Both the position numbers and the translations under genes were made by a program. DNA of 29,204 nt, from positions 1 to 29,204 of the forward strand of contig JAHLKH010000262.1 of NCBI GenBank assembly GCA_025526915.1, given 5' to 3'. Source of the stretch: Entophlyctis helioformis. Taxonomy: Eukaryota > Chytridiomycota > Chytridiomycetes > Chytridiales > Chytriomycetaceae. A model generated the notes under the pieces. It had not been told where the DNA came from. It made no database searches and saw only the letters and a program-made list of their open reading frames with translations. Numbering within the stretch: the first letter of the stretch is position 1; each line of letters begins with the position of its first letter. Shown in pieces: positions 17,735 to 25,571 of this stretch.

Positions 17735-17818
17735 TGCATGCGGTGGGGTTCGAACCCACGCAGGCTTTCGCCTATAACGTCTTAAGCGTCACGCCTTAGA
17801 CCACTCGGCCACACATGC
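17735..17818 (-). tRNA. tRNA-Leu, anticodon UAA
   Basis: 84-nt class II tRNA without intron. Acceptor stem GCATGTG pairs with CGCATGC (one T-G wobble). The D arm contains GCCGAGTGGTCTAAGGC. The anticodon stem TGACG/CGTTA encloses the loop CTTAAGA, giving anticodon TAA. The variable arm is AGGC-GAAA-GCCT, and the T arm is GTGGG-TTCGAAC-CCCAC. The discriminator base is A, as in tRNA-Leu and unlike tRNA-Ser. It decodes UUA. CCA is not encoded. Confidence 0.94.
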
Positions 17819-18013
17819 GCAAAACCTCCAGTCGAAATTCCCGCACATTGTCTGTTTGAACGCTACCTCTGCAAACAGCCTCAGCGTGAGACACGTGAGA
17901 CATGAGACATCTGCGACGAGCAGCACAGCTGGCGGTGGTTGTGCAAGAGAAGCCCAAGGCTGCGAGGCAAAGAGGGACGTGGGACAGAGGCTGTATTCGA
18001 GTAGACATGCATC

Positions 18014-20008
18014 TCAGGCGACTTCGACCTCCACGTCCATGTCCTCTTCGCCTGCCTTGGACTGCGGCTGTCCCTTGCCACGCACTGCACCTGCCGACCC
18101 TGTCCGTCCAGCGGCCGGGGTGTCGTGGTCATGGTCGTGGCCGTGGCCCTTGTCGTCGTAGCCGTGCTCGCCGTCGTGCAGCGTCGGCCGCTCCATCTGA
18201 CCGCCGGCACCGCGGCGCTCGTCCGGGAACCGATCCTCTGCCTTGTCGGCCTGGAAGAGGGAGGGAAGGGGGATGCACAACCGTGAGAAGGCAGCGCGAA
18301 TGCACACAGAGCCCCACTGCGCGTCGCTTACCGCAGCCTGCTCGGATTCCAGAAACGTGGCAATGGGCGGCGGGATGGCGCTCATGTGCACGCTCGGCGC
18401 GGCATCCAGATACCGCAGCGTCTCGGCAATGCTCTGGCGGAGGCCATCCAGATACGCAAGCGAGTTTGCATTCTCCGAGTGGTTGTCGATGATGGGCGGG
18501 TGCAGCTTAAAGTCGGGGCCGTAGTGGGACAGGTACTCGTTGTACGGCAGATCGTTCGAGAGGACCGTGTCGGTGAGCACAGCCGTCTCGTACGTCCAGC
18601 AGCGCGCGACGTTGCGGATCGTGTAGCCGCCGCCGCCCAGCACGAGCATGGGCACGCGGAAGCTCTTCATGAACCGCACGCACTCGCCGTGGCCCTTGAT
18701 GGACAGATTGAAGCAGCCCAGCCGGTCGCTGGCGAGCGAGTCGGCGCCGCACTGCAGGATGATGACCGATGGCCGGAATGTCTCCATGACGTTGGTCATG
18801 ACATGCTTGAAGATGTACGCGTAGGATGCGTCGTCAATGAATTCGTGCAGAGGCACGTTGATGGAATAGTGCTTTCCATCGCGAGCACCAGTCTCTTCTT
18901 TGCTACCTGTGCCTGGGAAGAACTGGCCGTCATATCTGTGGAACGAGACGGTCATGACGCGGTTGGACTAGTCGTGATGGAGCCGTCATTGCCATGTGTG
19001 AGCGCGGAGGAGACGGACAGGGCAGAGCATGCCAGAGAAGACACAACGCGGTGCACGCGGGGTCAGCATCACTGAATGGCCACACACGACAATCAGACAG
19101 CCGCGCGGTCGTACGTGGTAAAAGGCTTCTTGGACACCATCGCCATGATGCACGTCAATGTCAATGTACAGAACACGCGGATGGTACCGCAGCAGCTCGA
19201 GGATCGCCAGCACAATATCGTTGACGTAGCAGAACCCAGACGCCTCAAACTTTTTGGCGTGATGGAGGCCACCGCTCCAGTTGATGGCAATGTCTGCATC
19301 GCCCGAGTTGAGTTTGCGGGCACCCTCGATGGATGCACCGGACGTGATGCGGCAAAAGTCGTAGAGGCCGTCAAAGACCGGGCAGTCTTCGACACCAATG
19401 TTGAAGCGCGACAGGAACTTTGTAAAGTTGTGGATGTTCTCTGGCGTGACTCTGTTGCATGGCACAGCAGGTCAGATCGGCCACGGCAGTGGCAGGGCCA
19501 GCCAGAGGGCAGCTGCGGGCGAGACAGCAGAGTGCGTACCGCTTGATGAACTCGATGTAGTCCTCCGAGTGGAATTCGGCCATGTCTTCGTCCGTCGCAC
19601 GTCGCGGCGAGTACACCTGCATCTTCTTATGGAGGTTGTATCCGATGACCAAGTTGTGGGTGAGCGCCAGACGAGCCGGCTTCATGGGGTGGCCGTCACT
19701 GGCAGCGGTGCCATGCAGCGTGTGAGCCGGAGAGCAAAGAGCCCGGTGAGCGGATGGATGCACGGAGCGGAGATGCAGGCATGGACACACCCGTAGTGAA
19801 AGTTGCCGACTTCGTTGCAGTGCAGGTAGGCGATGCGCTCCTTGCTGTGCGGGCCGACATGGGCAGCGTTCGCGGCCGACGCCGACACGGGCGCCGAGGA
19901 CGACGAGAATGTGGACGAGCCAAGGAGCAGCGACGAGCCCGACGATGCCTGGTGCGGCAGCGGAGGCGCCCAGTTCTGGACGACCGAGTCTGGCTTGTGG
20001 TCGGGCAT
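18014..20008 (-). CDS. HOS2: class I histone deacetylase, Hos2/HDAC3 type
   Basis: Five exons (20008-19791, 19698-19540, 19451-19115, 18967-18332, 18250-18014) give 528 residues in one frame. The first ~57 residues are Ser/Ala-rich and unlike other HDACs. The deacetylase domain starts at [16 protein letters not shown] and continues with HPMKPARL. The catalytic His pair is in [20 protein letters not shown] (His189-His190). The zinc ligands are in [17 protein letters not shown] (Asp225, His227), with further core motifs [18 protein letters not shown] and [37 protein letters not shown] and MTVSFHRY favour Hos2/HDAC3 over Rpd3. The C-tail is rich in Asp, His and Gly and ends in acidic residues. 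It removes acetyl groups from histone lysines, as the Set3C/SMRT-type complex subunit in relatives. Introns are 81-147 nt; the third (147 nt) ends in TAG. The residues needed for catalysis are all visible. Confidence 0.92.
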
Positions 20009-20068
20009 TGGCGGCGGCAGCAGTAGCAGCGGCCTCGAAGCGAGATTTGCGCTTTGTGGGTAACCAGG

Positions 20069-20074
20069 TTTATT
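20069..20074 (-). promoter_or_regulatory. AATAAA poly(A) signal candidate for the small gene at 20260-20421
   Basis: AATAAA on the minus strand, about 190 nt after the stop of the 53-residue gene and 60 nt before the HDAC start codon. It fits the 3' end of the upstream small gene. Confidence 0.4.
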
Positions 20075-20089
20075 ATGGATCGCCTGCTA

Positions 20090-20150
20090 GTGCCTTCCAG
20101 TGCCTGTCAGTCTGTCTACCTGCCGGTCTGCGTGCCTTCCAGTGCCTGTC
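20090..20150. repeat. 19-bp direct repeat in the HDAC upstream region
   Basis: GTGCCTTCCAGTGCCTGTC occurs at 20090-20108 and 20132-20150 (42-bp period), with related TGCCTGTC pieces continuing to 20170. This is a low-complexity tandem array in the HDAC promoter or in the 3' UTR of the small gene. Confidence 0.75.
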
Positions 20151-20259
20151 TGCCCACTGGTGCCTGTCTGCGAGAGGAGAGTGGCAGATGTGCGATCCAT
20201 GATGCCAAGCGACGGCTGTTCGATGCGACGATGCTGTTCAGCGATGCTATGCGCTGATG

Positions 20260-20421
20260 CTATGCGGCGTGCGGGAACGAGGCACGGCGGGCGGCGGCCA
20301 TGCAGACGGCGACGGCCAGGAACGACAGCAGCTTGAACACGGCCTCGTTGGTGATGGTCTTCTCCTCGGCCTCGGACCGGGAGTCCTGGAAGATGCGGCG
20401 GAAGTTGGGAAACACGCTCAT
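20260..20421 (-). CDS. 53-residue single-pass membrane protein, unknown
   Basis: A short frame from an ATG at 20421 to TAG. Third codon positions are almost all G or C, as in the neighbouring real genes. The N-terminal half is charged (NFRRIFQDSRSEAEEKTITN). Residues ~26-45 (AVFKLLSFLAVAVCMAAARR) form one membrane-helix candidate with an Arg pair at its end. This layout recalls small tail-anchored mitochondrial proteins such as TOM or respiratory-complex accessory subunits, but I cannot assign a family. It lies 250 bp upstream of the HDAC gene on the same strand, with its own CACGTG-containing upstream region. Confidence 0.55.
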   Translation of the reverse strand: MSVFPNFRRIFQDSRSEAEEKTITNEAVFKLLSFLAVAVCMAAARRASFPHAA

Positions 20422-20526
20422 GGCGCTCGGCTCGCTCTGGGCTTGTCTAGGCCCGATATTGACACAATTACCAAGGATGTTGGAGTTAAATTCGACCCAA
20501 GAGGCGACGGATCCAAGCCCACATAT

Positions 20527-20532
20527 CACGTG
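20527..20532. promoter_or_regulatory. CACGTG element upstream of the small membrane-protein gene
   Basis: ATATCACGTGATT lies about 105 bp upstream of the ATG at 20421. The same extended ATCACGTGAY-type site recurs at 10119, 22255 and 25461 in this window. It fits a bHLH site; binding is inferred. Confidence 0.4.
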
Positions 20533-20592
20533 ATTGAAGGTTCGAGTCAGCAACGAGCATGCGACGGCAGGCGGGCGAGGCACATCCAACAA

Positions 20593-20640
20593 GGGTCCTT
20601 CGTAAAGTGACCCGTTAGGTCGATCGGGAGGTTCCCCGAT
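20593..20640 (-). other. two hairpins directly after the Fanzor stop codon
   Basis: Hairpin 1 abuts the stop codon: ATCGGG (20640-20635 on minus), a 6-nt loop, then CCCGAT (20628-20623), a perfect 6-bp stem. Hairpin 2 is GGGTC (20613-20609), an 11-nt loop, then GACCC (20597-20593). Guide RNAs of TnpB and Fanzor systems typically come from structured DNA at or beyond the 3' end of the nuclease gene, so this is the natural place to look for one. A structured 3' UTR or transcription end would look similar. No guide segment or element end can be defined by eye. Confidence 0.45.
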
Positions 20641-23600
20641 TCAAAGTGTTGTTGTTGGCAGACATGGCAGCATGATCTGATCCCATGAGGCCACATGCGA
20701 CTTGAAGGGAAGCAGATCGGGTGACGGAGGCTGCTGGACGACAGGCTGATCAGGCGGTGTCACGAGCAGCATGATGTGATGTTGTGCACGCCACTGGATG
20801 CCATGATGAGTTGCCTCAATGTCTGCAAGGTACTCTGTCGTGGCTGGATTGCTGTCAGGTGGCGTGTGCGTCAAGTAGAGCGGCCGTTGTCCATAGAGCA
20901 GATGCCACAGTGCGACCATCCCGATGTTGGTGGCTCCAAGCACATCTCGGTGGTAGACGGTCGTGCATGGTATGCACTCGTAGCGTCGCAGGTTGGTGCG
21001 GTTCTTGTATGGGATCCGCTGCTTGCACTGCGGGCACATCTGGCTGGTCAGGTTCTCGTTGCAGCGGTAGATCTGTGCGTGTGTGTGTGTGTGCATGATC
21101 GTGTGGTCAGTTGGTGCACAGATGGATGGATGGCATCAGACGCACATAGGCATATCCAGACGACCGCAGATGCCTGATGAGAAACTTCTCAAACACAGCG
21201 TGCCGGCCACCTTGGCCTGTAAAGTCGATGCCAAATGCCCACACAACGGGAATGTTGTCCTCTGTCGACTTTGTTCGGTCGACAGGGAGGCCTTGAGACG
21301 CAGCAGATGCGCGCTTGCCAGTGGTCGATCCTGCCAGCTTCATGATGCCCTCAAGAGCGTTTCCGCGATCAGACGTGCTGTTGCTGCGCTTGGTGAACCA
21401 CTTGGCCTTGACCTTCTGTGGAATGCCATGTCATGCCAAGCCGTCCAGTGCAATCAGCATGGCGATCAAGCAGTATGGCGGCCATGCCAATGGGACATTC
21501 AGAATCAGAGAAAACGTACCCGTGCATTCAAGAATGGCGTGCAGTACGCATGGCAGCGCAGATCCCAAAAGGCTCTCTCGCCTGCTGAAATGCCTGGATC
21601 GGCATGCTTTGCTGTCTTGAATGCAATAACCTCGTGGACGTCGGTTGCCTTGGCATATCGATTGTTGAGCCTGGCACAGGAGGCAGGCACTGTGAGTTGA
21701 TCTGGTCAAAAGTGCGCGTGACAGAGTCATTGCATGCATACCACCGCTGAAGGCTGTGCTCGGCTCGTGCCATGCCAGAGGCGAGCACGTAGTTGGACTC
21801 GAGGGTATAGGTGAAGGTTGCCAGATCCACCAGCATGCTGGACGCGCCATACAGGTACCGCTTGCCCCAATCAATGCCGACAATACGCACAAACCGGTAG
21901 CCCTTGTTGGTGAACAGCTTGTTGGCTTTGAGGATGTTGCGCAGTCGCTGCGAGGCGTAAAAGCTGAGCTTGCCCTGTCATGCCATGACATGAGTGAGGA
22001 ATGTGCAATGCATGTGCACCAATGCGCGAGTTTAGCATGCAAGTGACTTACAGGATTGGTCGCTTTTGGCTTGGTGGCTGATGGGTCGGCAGGATTGGCA
22101 GCTGTGGATGGCATGTCAGTCGGTGTGGACAACAAGTGTGCGTCTGGATTGGCAGAGCAACTCACATTCGCCATCCAAGTGATCATGCCCATCATGCCCA
22201 TCATCGGCCTCATCAGCCTCATCGTCATCATTGTAACGGATGCTCGGTCGCGGTCACGTGATCCACGTGATCCACGTGACCGGACAGACATTGTCGGGCC
22301 GCACCGGCCGCTCTGGTTTCCCCGTTCTTGCAGTCGTCTGCCCGCCGTTCCCCTGCGTGCATACTCACTGCCCCGAGACCAGGTCTGTGCTGCCTCCCAA
22401 TGAAGTAGTCGTCTGCCCGCCGTTCCCCTGCGTGCATACTCACTGCCCCGAGACCAGCCGGCAAGTCCGCCTGGAGGCCCAGTACTACAATCATCATCAT
22501 CAGGCATGCCATCAGCAAGCCACGGCTGCTCGCCTAAAGATGCCATGTTGGAGCATGCAGATCAAGGCGGCAGTCAGAACCAATGTGTGCACCAAAGCAT
22601 TCAAGCACGCCACATACTGCGAGGCGACTCTGGATGGTCTGTGCGATAGTCCAGCGCCAGCTGAAAGATGCTGTATCCGTCTGTCCGGAAGCTGCCCACC
22701 GCGGTCGGTTTGCTTGGACTTGCAGGAGGAAGACCATCGATCACGGCGTCTATAAACTCCTGGCGCTCCTTGCCAACCAGACCCTCGTGATCAGCCAGTT
22801 GCATCGCATCAGCAATGACTGCGTCATTTGCTTGGACCTGCTCAAACACCTCCTTGTCGGCCTCATCTGGCGTCTGATAGCGGCCTTTCTTGGGCCGGAG
22901 GCCGGGAAGAAGTATGTTGAGGATACAGAGCTCCTTGCTATTGCTGAGTGCCTTCTTGATCGTCATGTTAGGTGACGCGAGGCCCAAGCTGGCTTTTTGG
23001 TAGTCTTGGATAAAAGTGCAGTGTCAGCATCATATCATACAAACATGGCATAAACAAGTGCGACCTACTGAGTACAGCAAGGAGCTGCAGTCGCAAGTAT
23101 GCCAAAGCAGCACTCTGCTCGCCACGGATGCGATCATCACTACTCCCCATCACCGCCCAAAAGAGCGTTGTCTCGGTGATGAGGATGAAGGGATCGCGGC
23201 TGGCTGCTTGCGGGCACAGCTTGTTTGTCGTGCCAGCAAGCTTGGACAGCTCGTAAAAGATCACGATCTCTGACCGAGACACATCAGGCACCAGCGTCTT
23301 GAGCTCGTGCAGCTCTTGCGGGACTGTATCAATACCGCCGTCCTCAGTGGCTGAGGAAGAGCTGGATGCCGCGTCCTTGGTGGTGGCTGCCTTCCTGCCC
23401 CGTTGCTTCTTGGGCCTGCCGCCCTTGTTGGCTGACGAAGAGGTGGACCGGCCCCGCTTGAGACTTGAGGTGGGAGGAGCAGCGTCCAAAGTGGCCAGCG
23501 GTGTGGCGTCCTCGATCGCTGGTGGTGTAGCGTCCTTGGCAGCCTTGGCAGCAGCAGCCTTGGCGGCCTTGGCAGCCTTGGCGGTCTTGAAAAGTGCCGC

Positions 23601-25151
23601 AATCCACACTCTCACATCCTCAATGGATGCACTGGGCATCATCTTGAGGGCTGCAGTGACGGCCAGCTCAGACTGGCTAGAGATGTAGTGCCGCGCGAGC
23701 ATGCCACACACATCCCTGGCCAGATTGCTGTAAATGTCACTCCTTGCATTCGCGCAAAGGCTGCCATCAAGCCTGTAGGGCAAGACAGCCTCCATGGTGC
23801 CCGCGTGCACAGCGTCTGCCGTCTGCACACTTGTGTGCATCAAGGCCGACAGCTCTGCATCTGCCTGCACCACGGCTGACAGGATCGCGTCGGCCTGGAT
23901 CGTCACCGTCTGCTGCGTCGCGTCCATCATGTCGACATCCATCATGGCTGCTCGCATCGTGTCCATCTGTGCCATGTCCATCATGGCTGCTTGCCGCGCG
24001 TCTTTCTGGAACGTGTCGCTGTGTGCTGTGGCCGCCTGCTGCATTGCATCAATCAGTAGCATGTCCTTCAGCATTGTGCACGTCTGCATCATGTCCATCT
24101 GTACCGTGTCATCCTGCAGCTTGGCTGCGTTGGTTTGCAGCACCCTCCGTGTCCAGGTGCGATGGATCGTCATTTGCATGACTGTTACGATCCAGGAGTG
24201 GATGGCATGCTTTGTTGCTTGCGGCTGCACCATCATGCTGTCTGCCAGGACATAGCCAAGATGGCGCAGCAGCATTTCCACAGCACCGCCTCCGCCTGAT
24301 ATACTGCTGGTGAGGGCCGTAAGCAGCTCATTTGCTGATGGAACTGCTGCTGCTGGTGGTGGTGGCGGCGGTTGGACGGCTGAAGATGAAGCGCCGGTGC
24401 TGCTGGCTGCTGTCGGCTGATTGTGCACATCATGCTCGTCCTGGATGCATGGGTCGTCAGGCTGCACAGGCAGCTCGTGCTCATCGTGCTCATCGTGCTC
24501 GTCCTGCTCGTCCTGCTCGTTCTGCTCGTTCTGCTCGTTCTGCTCGTTCTGCTCGTCGTGCTTGTCCTGCTCGTCCTGATCGTCGAGGTCGCCATGCATG
24601 TTGGGTTGCTTGGCAATCTTGGCAGTATCAAAGGCGCAGATCTTGAGAGCCGTGTCACTCTCGAGAGTCACCAAGCTGCCATAGCGAGGGATCGTTGTGT
24701 CGCTGCTGTGCGGGCCGGTGCCGTACATGTGCCAAACAATGATGCCCTGCTTGTGAACGCATCCACCTGACAAGAGCGTCACGCTCTCGTCCTCATCAAA
24801 GTCCTCCGGGTTGACATAGTAATACTGCGTCAGCTTGCCTTGGCTTGCCTCCAGGACACAGTACTCCAGAGGCAGTGGCGCGTCTGCATCCAGCTTGACC
24901 AGATCCGCGACCATGGCACCGATCAAGGCAAGGGCAGCACGCCACAAGCCGGCCGTGAAATAGTAGACTGTGAGGGTGGCGTCGTGGCTGATTGAACTGG
25001 GTGTCTGCTCGGCGAGTGGTGTCTTGGTTTGGAGCCCAAAAAACTTGGTGTTTGCGAGATCGCATGACTGCATCTCCTGCATACCACACAAGTCAGCATC
25101 CACAAAGCCAAGCAAACAGAGCAGCATGCCGATCAAACCCCATACCGCCAT
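20641..25151 (-). CDS. Fanzor: eukaryotic TnpB/Cas12-like RNA-guided RuvC nuclease with long N-terminal extension
   Basis: Exons 25151-25146, 25076-23069, 23004-22618, 22533-22052, 21974-21742, 21670-21520, 21415-21146 and 21072-20641 give 1322 residues in frame. Introns are 64-104 nt; the first has a CTGAC branch-like site. The ATG at 25151 has a strong context (AAAATGGCG). Features: an unassigned ~155-residue N-domain; an Asp/Glu/Gln/His repeat; a Met/Asp/Ala-rich helical stretch; KAAKAAKA and a GRPKKQRGRK AT-hook/NLS-like patch (~res 545-565); the Fanzor motif SFRTDGYSIFQL (~780); a variable acidic linker. Then RuvC-I RIVGIDWGKRYL (Asp ~996), RuvC-II-like VVWAFGIDF without Glu, a Glu in NENLTSQMCPQC just before the zinc ribbon (CPQC...CIPC), and RuvC-III HRDVLGATNIG (Asp ~1222). 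Fanzors cut DNA guided by an omega-RNA. The linker exon is uncertain: a good GTGAGT...CCACAG intron (22165-22102) would place an acidic DDDEADEADD frame in register instead. Confidence 0.82.
22255..22278. promoter_or_regulatory. three CACGTG palindromes at 9-bp spacing
   Basis: CACGTG at 22255, 22264 and 22273, each followed by ATC or ACC. They lie inside the linker region of the Fanzor gene. In one minus-strand frame they read as SRGSRGSRDRD, so they may be coding repeats. They may equally form an internal promoter or operator; Cbf1-type factors bind this hexamer. Confidence 0.4.
22332..22457. repeat. 51-bp perfect direct repeat (75-bp period) in the Fanzor linker
   Basis: 22332-22382 and 22407-22457 are identical over 51 bp. 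On the minus strand each copy carries a strong splice donor (GCA|GTGAGTATG) and reads WSRGSEYARRGTAGRRL in the open frame. The 75-bp period keeps the frame. Confidence 0.93.
24472..24587. repeat. 9-bp-period tandem repeat encoding Asp/Glu/Gln/Asn/His run in Fanzor
   Basis: About twelve degenerate 9-bp units (variants of TGCTCGTTC, TGCTCGTCC and TGCTCATCG on the plus strand). On the minus strand they encode DEQ, NEQ and DEH triplets in a row. This forms an acidic low-complexity linker between the N-domain and the helical part of the Fanzor. Confidence 0.85.
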
Positions 25152-25325
25152 TTTGACAATCTGCTCAGGGCGGCTGTGTGCATTGCCTTTAGGTCTTGGC
25201 TGTCCTTTGGGATAGGTGGCCGCGGCAAGTGTCATGACTGGCATCGCAATCATGCGGCCGAGCTTTGCAAGCTTCTGACGAGTTGCCACTCGACTGCCAG
25301 CAACCCATCTGTGGCATGACACACG

Positions 25326-25501
25326 TGTCAGCAAGCACATTCAAGGCACATGACATAATCAACGATCTTAGCTCAGGTAGGGAGGGATCAGACCGCAATA
25401 AGATAACTTAATTCTAGGGAAAGGACGCGAAGGCCACAACACAAAGCCACAGATCCCAGTCACGTGATCTTGGCTGCGGAATACAACGAGAAGCGTTGAC
25501 A
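25326..25501 (-). repeat. candidate 3' LTR, 176 bp, of the Ty3/gypsy element
   Basis: The start is fixed by the adjoining polypurine tract; the end is chosen because TGTCA...TGACA forms a 5-bp terminal inverted repeat. The LTR contains a CACGTG site (25461-25466) and an AT-rich AAGTTATCTTATT stretch that could serve as a promoter element. Other ends (for example ...TTATGTCA near 25352) are possible, so the length is provisional. Confidence 0.6.
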
Positions 25502-25510
25502 CCTCCTTTT
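25502..25510 (-). other. polypurine tract of the Ty3/gypsy element
   Basis: AAAAGGAGG on the minus strand, directly before the TG of the LTR. It is the usual primer site for plus-strand DNA synthesis in LTR retrotransposons. Confidence 0.75.
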
Positions 25511-25571
25511 CCTGGGTGCCATGGAACCAACTGAGACATATTTCGGCACTCAAATGCCGATAAAACCGAGA

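Noticed and set aside
20535..20560. GGTTCGAGTC resembling a tRNA T arm
   Set aside because: The flanking bases do not pair as a T stem, and no anticodon or acceptor arms can be drawn around it.
22201..22546. ATG at 22546 as the start of a second, shorter nuclease gene
   Set aside because: A GTATGT...TTTAG intron (22617-22534) joins the upstream TDG-containing exon in frame. Separate genes would split the nuclease from its conserved TDG segment.
24472..24587. CRISPR-like array from the regular 9-bp repeats
   Set aside because: The units are contiguous, degenerate and coding (acidic low complexity), with no spacers; the genome is eukaryotic.
22968..25340. A 790-codon frame starting at ATG 25340 as a separate gene
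   Set aside because: Its 5' end overlaps the candidate LTR, and its 3' end splices cleanly in frame (23069 to 23004) into the exon with the Fanzor TDG motif. The ATG at 25151 with a strong context is the better start.
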